The notes beneath the pieces are model-generated. The model saw only the letters and a program-made list of their open reading frames with translations, searched no databases and was not told where the DNA came from. Of a stretch of 6,617 nt of DNA, positions 1-6,266 are shown one piece after another; the first letter of the stretch is position 1; each line of letters begins with the position of its first letter. Source of the stretch: Flavobacterium sp. (lineage in GTDB: Bacteria > Bacteroidota > Bacteroidia > Flavobacteriales > Flavobacteriaceae); the NCBI GenBank assembly GCA_030151255.1, contig JASLED010000037.1:1-6617 (forward strand), read 5' to 3'. A program made the translations under genes and the position numbers.

Positions 1-1
1 C

Positions 2-781
2 TTGGAATTGCTGGCTAACCTGTATGAAAAAAAGGGAAATACGCAAAAAGCTTTAGACTATTATCAAAAATATATAACGACTTATAAAAAAGTATTCGAC
101 TCGAAACAGACCGAAATTATTCAACAGCTGGAAGCTCAATATGAGAATGACAAAAAGAGTAAAGAATTGGAATTGCTACACCAAAAAAATGCTTTTCAAA
201 AAAGACAGACTTGGCTGTATAGTGCCATAGCACTTATTACTATAACAGGGTTATTGTTTTTGTTTGTAGCGTATAGGTTTAAACTAAAATATGCTTTGGA
301 ACGGGAAAAGCTTCAAATTGAGGAAGCGGCAAGATTAAAAGCTGAACAAACTTTAATCGCACAGGAGAAAGAACAATTGCAAAAGGAATTGATGGTCGGG
401 ATGCTGCAAATAGAACGTGGTGCCGAATCGCTCAAGGAATTAAAAGAAAAAATAGAAACTGCCAAAAGCCAACATCCCCAGCTCAATCAATTTATCAAAG
501 AAGAACTGAGAATCAACAATGATTTTGACCTGATCCGCTCAGAAATACAAGATATTCACCCAGATTTTTTCAAGCAATTACAGGATAAAGCCTCTGAAAA
601 ACTAACCCAAACCGATCTGCGCTATTGTGCTTATTTTTCCCTCCAATTTTCCACCAAGCAAATAGCCGAACTCTTAAATGTTGCACCCAAAAGTGTCCGC
701 ATGGCAAAATATCGTTTGAAACAAAAATTTGAATTGGATAAGGAAGATGATTTCGATGCTTTTCTTCAGGGTTTGTCGTAA
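2..781 (+). CDS. TPR / transmembrane / LuxR-type HTH regulator, 5' partial
   Basis: The reading frame is open from the window edge, so the TTG at position 2 is probably not the start and the N-terminal TPR array lies outside. What is visible (259 residues): the end of a TPR unit (about residues 1-30, with ALDYYQKYI), a charged helical linker, one transmembrane helix (about 71-91, beginning WLYSAIALITITG), a long coiled coil rich in E, K and Q (about 95-160), and a C-terminal helix-turn-helix (about 201-244, with STKQIAELLNVAPKSVRMAK). This order is common in Bacteroidota regulators that sense through a periplasmic TPR region and carry a GerE/LuxR-like DNA-binding end in the cytoplasm; the ligand and targets are unknown. 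It converges on the broken TPR gene, whose inferred stop lies 4 bp beyond this stop. The domain call is firm; the biological role is inference. Confidence 0.85.
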   Translation: MELLANLYEKKGNTQKALDYYQKYITTYKKVFDSKQTEIIQQLEAQYENDKKSKELELLHQKNAFQKRQTWLYSAIALITITGLLFLFVAYRFKLKYALEREKLQIEEAARLKAEQTLIAQEKEQLQKELMVGMLQIERGAESLKELKEKIETAKSQHPQLNQFIKEELRINNDFDLIRSEIQDIHPDFFKQLQDKASEKLTQTDLRYCAYFSLQFSTKQIAELLNVAPKSVRMAKYRLKQKFELDKEDDFDAFLQGLS

Positions 782-785
782 TTCA

Positions 786-1412
786 TCAATTAACTTCCTT
801 AATTTCAATTTCTTTAAGCGCTCTTTTGTTGAAGGAATAATATCATCATATTCTTCATAATTTTCAATCACACTTTCCAACATATTCTTTGCCAGCAGTT
901 TATTGCCTTTGGTAGCATACGTGTCCGCAATCAAGATGAAACTCTTGGCCACACCCAGTAATCATGCTCCTCCATATTATTGACCAGATCAAAGACCATT
1001 TCCTGAGCTTTGTCCTACTGTTTGTTTTTATACTGTAGTCGTCCTATACGATAACGTGCCTCTGCATCAATAACTGTCTTGCTTATCATTGTCGCCAATT
1101 CTGTTTTACTTCATAACAAACGCTTTATCTCCTTTCTTTAGCAATGCCTGTGCACTGTACAAATGTGCCCTAGCTATGTCTTCCTCAGATAGTCGATCAA
1201 AATTCTCTATCAAATACACATACTTCTCCACTTGATCCAAGTCTCCTATATGTAGGTAATATTTCATCTTCAAGTTCTGATGTAATCTCCAGTTTTTAGA
1301 GGTGCACAATCGCTTCATTATATTCCTCCAAGTTCATGTATAACGCAGCTGCCGTCAGCAAGGTATTCTCTGTATATTTGCTCGTCCAGTCATTCAGAAT
1401 AATGTTAAGATT
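786..1412 (-). pseudogene. Remnant of a large flavobacterial TPR-repeat protein (C-terminal part)
   Basis: Joining minus-strand frames restores a continuous TPR protein C-terminus: NLNIILNDWTSKYTENT and LLTAAALYMNLEEYNEAIVHL, then KYYLHIGDLDQVEKYVYLI, AHLYSAQALLKKGDK, DAEARYRIGRLQYKNKQ, DKAQEMVFDLVNNMEEHDYW, and finally AKSFILIADTYATKGNKLLA up to about KEIEIKEVN. The 'HDYWVAKSFILIAD' stretch is typical of the C-terminus of about 1000-residue TPR proteins of Flavobacteriia. Lesions: TAA at 1296-1298 (after VHL), TAG at 1015-1017 (where a Tyr codon would fit), a 2-nt insertion near 950-953 (TGTG) that breaks YWV-AKSF, and further frame changes near 1270, 1100-1125 and 825. The inferred original stop is TGA at 786-788. 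The 5' part is lost at the junction with an IS3-family fragment around 1410-1415. Non-functional; the parent protein's role is not known from sequence. Confidence 0.8.
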
Positions 1413-1738
1413 CTTTTAGCCATTTTAAAGGCTGCTAAAGTGGTGTTTTCTGTTGACATATCTTTACTCAAACTCCATCCAATAACCTTTCTATCATATA
1501 AATCTATTACTGTATGTAGTTAGATAAATAACCCCTTCTTTAACAGCGATATAAGTAATGTCAGACACCCAGGCTTTCCCTGGTTCAGTTTGTGTAAATT
1601 GTCTATCTAAAATATTATCAACCACTAAATAATTGTGTTCAGAGTCTGTGGTTATTCTATATCGACGAGCTAATTTACTACGTAATCCTAACTCTTTCAT
1701 GTACTTAGCAATAGTTAGTTTAGATATGTTACTAATAT
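1410..1738 (-). mobile_element. IS3-family (IS3/IS150-like) transposase OrfB, internal fragment
   Basis: The minus strand reads SKLTIAKYMKELGLRSKLAR (HTH_21-like linker region), then GKAWVSDITYIAVKEG and VIYLTT, the start of the rve integrase core with the first catalytic Asp in W-V-S-D-x-T-Y. The frame then breaks, and after a 4-nt tandem duplication (TGTATGTA on the plus strand, 1511-1518) continues as VIDLYDRKVIGWSLSKDMST and ENTTLAAFKMAK. Removing one TACA unit restores the family's YLTT-VIDLYDRKVIGWS. Both ends are missing: it abuts the TPR remnant at about 1410-1415 and the nuclease remnant at about 1735. No OrfA, inverted repeats or C-terminal Glu are present. It cannot transpose. The family-level call is strong; the subgroup is my judgement from motif style. 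Confidence 0.85.
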
Positions 1739-2407
1739 CGATTTGGATTTTTTTTATACAAATAAATTTGAATCGAAAGAACATTATTTTTACGTTTATA
1801 ATCAATTACTAATGTGGTTGTTATACAAAGGTGCTAATTACTCTACTGACAATAAATATTTTAAAGGAATTAGTCGATTAGATGAACTGTTTGAACGTGC
1901 ATGTTACTATCAATTATTTGATACATTTGTTGAACTAGGTTTTACTCCTATCATTGATGATAATATAAATTTTCTGAATGAAGCTAACATTTATGAAAAA
2001 GTAGTGTTTGAAAAAAATACCTTTAAAATTACTTTATATTATCAGAGCTTACCTATAAATTTAACAACAATTAAAAAGCATACAAATAATTTAAGACCTG
2101 ATTTTATTATTGAGTTTGATGATTTATCTTATGTTATATTAGACGCAAAATATAAAAAACTAAATAATATAGAAAAGTATGATTATGAAAATTTAGCTTT
2201 AAAATATTTACATGGAATTGGGCCTAAAGAAGGAGGATATCTGAAAGCAATCGCTTTGTTAATTCTTTTCCTAAAAATGAAACTCACCAAAGTTACCACT
2301 CTAAAGAGGAATACTCTATTATTGGAAATAAGACAGTTTATTGTAGGCTTCCCCATTTTAGGACACCTCTAAATTCGACAAATAATTCTTATTATGTTCA
2401 GATTTGA
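1737..2407 (+). pseudogene. DUF524/PD-(D/E)XK (McrC-like) restriction nuclease, C-terminal fragment, frameshifted
   Basis: About 180 residues from 1743 resemble the C-terminal nuclease part of DUF524 (PDDEXK_7) proteins, which often pair with an McrB-like AAA+ GTPase in modification-dependent restriction. Visible motifs: LDELFERACYYQLFDTF (helical entry motif), RPDFIIEF (D120, metal ligand) and YVILDAKYKK (D134-x-K136, the D-x-K of the fold), followed by LALKYLHGIGPKEGG. At about 2266-2269 the frame slips: the zero frame gives LILFLKMKLTKVTT and runs to 2372, but the frame after one restored T in a TTTT run gives LILFPKNETHQSYHSKEEYS and IIGNKTVY, ending at TGA 2405-2407. The last about 20 codons are probably derived from the neighbouring insertion sequence. 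The N-terminus is missing (the family is usually 400 residues or more) and there is no McrB-like partner. TTG at 1743 is only a convenience start. Remnant, probably inactive. Confidence 0.65.
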
Positions 2408-2688
2408 TGAAGAATTTAAATTCTTCATCAAATCTGGGCTTATATTCTTTAGGAGATTTATTTCCCAGTGCTTTATGAGGATGATTAAAATTGTAATCAT
2501 CTCTCCATTTATCAGCCAATCTTTGTAACTGGTAAATATCATTGAAGTAAAAAGCATCTAATATATCCTCTCTAAAAAATCGATTAAAACGTTCTATATA
2601 TCCATTCTGCATTGGTTTACCAGGCTGAGTATATTTAATTTCTATAAAATTCTTTTTACACCAATTTACGTATTATTGTATTACTTTT
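2342..2688 (-). mobile_element. Second IS3-family element: transposase 3' end plus terminal sequence
   Basis: The minus strand reads, after a one-base slip near 2664, SNTIIRK-WCKKNFIEIKY, TQPGKPMQNGYIERFNRFF, REDILDAFYFNDIYQLQRLA, then HPHKALGNKSPKEYKPRF, ending at TAA 2358-2360. This is the C-terminal third of an IS3-family OrfB, including the catalytic Glu (I-E-R-F-N). Motif style (QPGKPMQNGYIERF) differs from the fragment at 1410-1738, so two separate elements are represented. Beyond the stop the DNA reads TGTAGGCTTCCCC from 2342, a TG-starting end of the kind IS3 elements carry, so 2342 is the likely outer end (inference; the partner end is lost). The upstream part is cut off at about 2688, where the tandem repeats begin. 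No intact transposase. Confidence 0.8.
2399..2436. repeat. Perfect 38-bp palindrome, no spacer
   Basis: CAGATTTGATGAAGAATTT is followed directly by its exact reverse complement. It overlaps the last codons of the IS3-family transposase (minus strand, PRFDEEFKFFIKS) and the last codons of the frameshifted nuclease reading frame (plus strand). In RNA of either strand it would fold into a long hairpin, so it could act as a terminator or shield at the end of the insertion sequence; there is no trailing T run to make that certain. Confidence 0.9.
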
Positions 2689-2692
2689 TAAA

Positions 2693-2737
2693 GTGGCACC
2701 ATTTGACCGAAATAGGTGGCACGGTCTGACCGAAATA
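2693..2737. repeat. Two tandem 22-bp repeats, probable IS21-type terminal remnant
   Basis: Units at 2693-2714 and 2716-2737 share GTGGCAC-N4-TGACCGAAATA with a 23-bp period and three mismatches, all in the N4 block. The GC content is well above the flanks. Multiple short direct repeats of this style occur inside the ends of IS21-family elements, where the transposase binds. No istA or istB sequence is visible beside it, so this would be a solo end. It abuts the truncated IS3-family transposase on the left. The repeat itself is seen directly; the IS21 assignment is from memory of the family and is tentative. Confidence 0.55.
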
Positions 2738-2766
2738 CCCATCTATATTAAAAATATTTTCTAATG

Positions 2767-3891
2767 TTATATTTTATTTATTATACTTTGAATACTATCC
2801 AAATCCATTCTCCAATATTTCAGTAACTCTATTATATCACCTTTCTTTTCTAAATTATTAATTGATTCAAAGAAATATTTTTTTCCTTTCTGTTTTATAA
2901 CATATTCACATAAAATAGCTCCTACTATATAAGGCACAGGCGTCTCATCGTTGATATAATCTCTAATATAAGGATTTGCTAATATTTTTAAATAATTTAT
3001 ATCTTTAGTTGTATCGCTTATATATTCTTTAAATGCCTGTTTGTGCCACTCATAATTATTAAAGCCACTTCCTCCCAGATATGTTGCTAATCCTTCGTCA
3101 ATAACCTTAGGAATTTTATTTAGATATTTATTTGTATACAAGTGAACTATTTCATGCGTGTAAAATTCAGAATTATTAGCGGAATAGACGATATTACCTT
3201 CTTCTGCTAATCCTCCATTCTCGGATAAATACATGTCTGAGTTATAGTCAAAACCTTTTATATTAAATAATTCTACAGCATTAATACATGAATAATATGT
3301 AATATTTAAAGGTTCACATTCAAAAAAATTATTTAGAAAATCAATATCCTCCAACTGCTTTTTAATTTCTTCGTTATTGGCATCTTTCTTCTTTGATATA
3401 TAATACTTAATATTAGGAAATTCCAAAACTTTCCAGTCAGCCGTAATATATTTCGTATATGAACTAAATTTAATACCTTCAAAATTAACATTGGCTACCA
3501 AATTATATATAGTTCTAAGAAAATTTTTATTTTCACCATCATCATGTCCTATATAAGCTATTTTTACTATTTTTTGTTTTTTATTTGATGTAGGCAATAT
3601 TTCCATTACGGATGGTTGATAGAAATCATTACCAAGTTTACTTGATTCTATCCAATATATACCCTTATATGGGTACACAAATAAAGAGAAGTCTTCTTCT
3701 ACCCAATATCTATTTGAAGCAGGGTCATTATTTTTTGATTTTAAAAATTGCTCCAAAGTATTTAGAATATCTATGTTTTCTTGTGTTTGTTCTATTATAG
3801 GGGAAATACTAACTGACGTTGCCTTTTCTTGAGCTTGACTTGTGCATGAGTAAAAGATTGAAATAAATAGAATAGTTATTAGCTTCTTCAT
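2767..3891 (-). CDS. Lipoprotein with gluzincin-type (peptidase MA-like) HExxH domain
   Basis: 374 residues. The start ATG at 3889-3891 is followed by a classic lipoprotein signal (MKKLITILFISIFYSC, lipidated Cys16), so the protein is expected on the periplasmic or outer membrane. The C-terminal half carries a zinc-peptidase motif, THEIVHLY (H246, E247, H250), followed by PKVIDEGLATYLGG, where E266 fits the third zinc ligand; the E-G-L-A-x-Y pattern is characteristic of peptidase MA-like gluzincins. The N-terminal part (about 40-240) shows no family I recognise. It lies 63 bp downstream of the LanC-like fragment in the same direction, so it was probably co-transcribed with it, and it could process or degrade an exported peptide. 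Substrate unknown. The reading frame is intact and the catalytic residues are all present, in contrast to its neighbours. Confidence 0.75.
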   Translation of the reverse strand: MKKLITILFISIFYSCTSQAQEKATSVSISPIIEQTQENIDILNTLEQFLKSKNNDPASNRYWVEEDFSLFVYPYKGIYWIESSKLGNDFYQPSVMEILPTSNKKQKIVKIAYIGHDDGENKNFLRTIYNLVANVNFEGIKFSSYTKYITADWKVLEFPNIKYYISKKKDANNEEIKKQLEDIDFLNNFFECEPLNITYYSCINAVELFNIKGFDYNSDMYLSENGGLAEEGNIVYSANNSEFYTHEIVHLYTNKYLNKIPKVIDEGLATYLGGSGFNNYEWHKQAFKEYISDTTKDINYLKILANPYIRDYINDETPVPYIVGAILCEYVIKQKGKKYFFESINNLEKKGDIIELLKYWRMDLDSIQSIINKI

Positions 3892-3954
3892 AGTTTAATA
3901 AATTTATTTGAAATAATGAATAACAAAACCTTAAAAGGTAAAACTTTTATATTA

Positions 3955-4551
3955 TTACATAAATAAAAGTTCATCAAAATATATATATTTATTGGTATTA
4001 ATAGTGATTAGGTATATGCCAATTCCTGCAAGACCAGATATAAAACTTACATGTGATCCAGGTACATCAATTTCATATTTAGCACTATATGAAAGGAAAG
4101 GCGATTCACTATTAAAAAAATCTTTTAGTAATCTTAAATTACACTGATTGACTGCATTTAAATATTTATCGCTGTTTAAGAGAATATTCATTTTCAAAAA
4201 CATTAGTCCTGTTCCTGTTATGCCATGCACCAAACCAGCATCAACAACTACTTCTTCTTCCATTATTCTAGATGCTGCTAAATCATATGATTTTATAGCT
4301 ATTTTTTTATATTTTTGAATATCAAGAATTTCTCCTGCTTTATATAATGAGTAAGAAACTTGTAAATCACCATATGCCCATTCCAAAGAACCTCTTTTAA
4401 CAGGTTGATTAACAACAATAGGGAAATAGGCTACAGGGTTTTCTATTTTATTATTATATATATATGAAGATGCCATATTTATGATTAATAAACATAACTC
4501 TTTTTCAATATTTAACTCTAATAACTTTATACAGAATATTGCATACCACAT
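3955..4551 (-). CDS. LanC-type lanthionine cyclase, C-terminal half only, zinc cysteines absent
   Basis: 198 residues against about 400 for LanC proteins. Three family signatures occur in order: SLEWAYGDLQVSYSLYKAG (residues 55-73, LanC 'WCYGDLG'), DAGLVHGITGTGLMF (104-118, LanC 'GLCHGTAGI') and SFISGLAGIGIYL (169-181), then the usual short tail ending YFDELLFM. LanC adds Cys thiols to dehydrated Ser/Thr using a zinc held by Cys, Cys and His. Here the first Cys is Ala59 (GCA, 4375-4377), the second is Val108 (GTG, 4228-4230), and only His109 remains. Each substitution needs several base changes from a Cys codon, so this is not a single recent mutation. An in-frame TAG (4555-4557) sits just upstream of the ATG, so the N-terminal half is truly absent here. 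Probably inactive as a cyclase; the alternative is a zinc-free LanC-like lineage. Same strand as the HExxH lipoprotein. Confidence 0.72.
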   Translation of the reverse strand: MWYAIFCIKLLELNIEKELCLLIINMASSYIYNNKIENPVAYFPIVVNQPVKRGSLEWAYGDLQVSYSLYKAGEILDIQKYKKIAIKSYDLAASRIMEEEVVVDAGLVHGITGTGLMFLKMNILLNSDKYLNAVNQCNLRLLKDFFNSESPFLSYSAKYEIDVPGSHVSFISGLAGIGIYLITINTNKYIYFDELLFM

Positions 4552-4745
4552 TTCCTACCTAAAAAATAGCTATTAGATATGAGAGAGTAAAAACTAATCA
4601 ACTAGCCTTTTTATAATCGAACTCAGGTTGAAAGTTAAAATCATTTACTTATATCCAAGAAGTTAAAAATGTTAACTTAATGTTTTATTTTTTTATTTAA
4701 ATTATTATAATTATTTTCATCTAAATAATTATAATTTATAAAATA
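4552..4745. other. AT-rich intergenic region between divergent LanC fragment and precursor
   Basis: 194 bp without a convincing reading frame on either strand. It should hold the promoter of the precursor-esterase block and perhaps one for the minus-strand genes, but I find no clear Bacteroidota promoter (TTG, then TAnnTTTG about 19-21 bp later). The only structure is the AT hairpin at 4704-4735. If the neighbouring block has inverted, one breakpoint lies in this interval. Confidence 0.5.
4704..4735. promoter_or_regulatory. AT-only hairpin just upstream of the lanthipeptide precursor
   Basis: Two perfect 13-nt arms (4704-4716 and 4723-4735, ATTATAATTATTT and its complement) flank a 6-nt loop, ending 10 bp before the precursor ATG at 4746. 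It could be an operator or a leader-RNA structure, or a chance result of very AT-rich DNA. Confidence 0.4.
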
Positions 4746-4990
4746 ATGGAAGAAAAATTTTTTTTTCAAAACTAAATATCAAGAAAGTAACCATTTCTAA
4801 ATTAGATGGAGATGCAATGTCTCGATTTGTAGGTGGAGCGGACACAAAAGATTTAATAAGTACTGATAGGCTATGTGATAAATCAAGAATCAGTCCTGCT
4901 TTATGCAAACTGCTTCCTGAACTACCACCACTAGCAGCAACAGAAGTAGGATGTTGTACTTACGTTAACTGTGGTCCTGCTCCTAAGTAA
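4746..4990 (+). CDS. Class I lanthipeptide precursor (Bacteroidota GG-leader type), frame broken at a T9 run
   Basis: From 4766 the frame encodes SKLNIKKVTISKLDGDAMSR and FVGG, followed by a core beginning ADTKDLISTDRLCDKS and ending EVGCCTYVNCGPAPK, with TAA at 4988-4990. The leader matches the Bacteroidota lanthipeptide pattern (L-x-I-x-K-x-T-I-S-K-L, Met, then GG before the cleavage point). The 50-residue core has five Cys and seven Ser/Thr, suitable for thioether rings. No ATG lies in this frame before the internal Met (4817). The ATG at 4746 (MEEKFF) is in another frame and meets TAA at 4773 after nine T (4758-4766). Seven or ten T would fuse MEEKFF to SKLNIKK, giving a peptide of about 80 or 81 residues. 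It may be a decayed gene, a slippage or phase-variable gene, a non-canonical start (ATT at 4757), or a homopolymer sequencing error. It lies 23 bp upstream of the Ere-like lipoprotein gene. Confidence 0.78.
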
Positions 4991-5013
4991 AAAAAAAATA
5001 AAAAATAAAAAAT

Positions 5014-6264
5014 ATGCAAAAAATCTTATTGTTTAGTATTGTTTTAGTTACTTTTTATTCAAGCTGCCAAAATAATACTACTGAACAACAAATAGCTTCT
5101 CATATAATTCCATTCGAAAAAATTGATAATTCCTCATTTGAAGAAATAGCCAATCGGATAGGTAATAAAGATATTGTTATATTAGGTGAATCTGGGCATG
5201 GCGATGGTAAAACATACGAAGTTAAAGCCGAGCTTGTTCAGTATTTGATGAAAGAAAAAGGATTTAATACACTTGCTATAGAAGGTGAAGGCTTTATTGA
5301 TTTAGAATTAAAAAATAATCAATACAACAATCTTTTCCCAGCTGCTGATCTAAGTAAATGGAAACCTCATTGGGGCAATGTTGTACAAACAAAAGGGCTT
5401 GTATTAGATATATTGTACAATCAAGATTTGGATTGGAAGTATGTTGGACTTGAAGGATATAACAGAAATATTCTAGAGCACGATTTTCTCTATAACCAAT
5501 TAGAAAAAACAGATATTAATAGAAATATAAAAAATCAGTTTATAGATACCTATGAAAAGCTAAAACGTTTTGATGAAGAGGGAGTAACAGTTGATGAGAT
5601 TAATTTTATTTTGACAACGATAGATTCTATTGTTGATAATCTAGAAGATGAAACTAAAAATGGCTTCACAAAACAAGCTTTACTTAACATTAAAGGAGGT
5701 ATTGAGGATTATAAGTTTACTTACATTATGGGAGGTTATGAAAATGAAAATATATACGTTAATATTCGTGACAAAAGAATGGCTGAAAATATCATTTGGT
5801 ATAAAAAGAATAATCCGAACGCGAAAATTATTATTTGGATAGCTAACTTTCATGGAGCTAAACAAATACAAAAAATACGTTATAGAGACACTGATCCGGA
5901 ATTATACCAAAGATTTACGTTGTTTGCAGAATATTTGATTGATGAATTTAATTCTGATGTTTACAGCATCGCGTTTATATCTTCGACAGGAGAAGTGAAA
6001 GATATTTTAACAACAAGTATACTTCAACAAATTAAAGTACCTATAAATACTTTAGAATATTATTTAGATCAGAGTGACATTTCTTTTGGGTATCTAGATT
6101 TTAACGAAATAAAATTGCGAAAACCTAAACTTAATCAAACTATTTTTAATAGTACAATACTCGGTTATGACAATAAACCTGGAATGTGGTTAGATGTATT
6201 TGATGGTGTTTTTTACATTAAGAAAAATGAGCCGCTAAAAATGTCACAATATCAAATTCAGTAA
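5014..6264 (+). CDS. Erythromycin-esterase-like (Ere/PF05139 family) lipoprotein
   Basis: 416 residues with a lipoprotein signal (MQKILLFSIVLVTFYSSC, Cys18), so it acts outside the cytoplasm on a membrane. The family core is clear: DIVILGESGHGDGKTYEVKA (E59, H62), the GESxH motif in which the equivalent His of EreB is the catalytic base; then KGFNTLAIEGEG (E90); then RMAENIIWYKKNNPNAKIII and WIANFHGAK (R255, H280), matching the later R/H region of Ere proteins. The length fits the family. Ere enzymes hydrolyse macrolide lactones, but most homologues have unknown substrates; a lipoprotein next to a lanthipeptide precursor more likely has another substrate or an immunity or processing role (inference). 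No good Shine-Dalgarno; the start is fixed by the signal peptide. It follows the precursor by 23 bp, likely in one transcript, and a LanC-like remnant starts 2 bp after its stop. Confidence 0.8.
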   Translation: MQKILLFSIVLVTFYSSCQNNTTEQQIASHIIPFEKIDNSSFEEIANRIGNKDIVILGESGHGDGKTYEVKAELVQYLMKEKGFNTLAIEGEGFIDLELKNNQYNNLFPAADLSKWKPHWGNVVQTKGLVLDILYNQDLDWKYVGLEGYNRNILEHDFLYNQLEKTDINRNIKNQFIDTYEKLKRFDEEGVTVDEINFILTTIDSIVDNLEDETKNGFTKQALLNIKGGIEDYKFTYIMGGYENENIYVNIRDKRMAENIIWYKKNNPNAKIIIWIANFHGAKQIQKIRYRDTDPELYQRFTLFAEYLIDEFNSDVYSIAFISSTGEVKDILTTSILQQIKVPINTLEYYLDQSDISFGYLDFNEIKLRKPKLNQTIFNSTILGYDNKPGMWLDVFDGVFYIKKNEPLKMSQYQIQ

Positions 6265-6266
6265 TC

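Noticed and set aside
674..952. Minus-strand 92-codon frame as a separate gene
   Set aside because: Its first part is the C-terminus of the broken TPR protein; the rest is antisense to the HTH regulator after a frame slip.
1106..1318. Minus-strand 70-codon frame as a small protein
   Set aside because: It is an internal TPR segment of the same broken gene and its start ATG is not natural.
2369..2557. Minus-strand 62-codon frame
   Set aside because: Out-of-frame shadow of the IS3-family transposase end at 2358-2612.
2693..2737. CRISPR-like repeat
   Set aside because: Only two units with no spacer between them (1 bp), so it is a direct tandem repeat and not an array.
3612..3800. Plus-strand 62-codon frame
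   Set aside because: Antisense to the HExxH lipoprotein gene, with no family features or start signals.
4575..4740. Possible second precursor peptide or tRNA in the spacer
   Set aside because: No GG leader, no Cys-rich core and no cloverleaf; only short AT-driven frames such as one ending KKIKH on the minus strand.
5648..5871. Overlapping plus- and minus-strand short frames inside the esterase-like gene
   Set aside because: Both are shadows of the intact 416-codon frame.
5014..6264. Calling this gene a macrolide-resistance determinant
   Set aside because: Only the family is supported; the lipoprotein signal and the lanthipeptide context argue against assuming a macrolide substrate.
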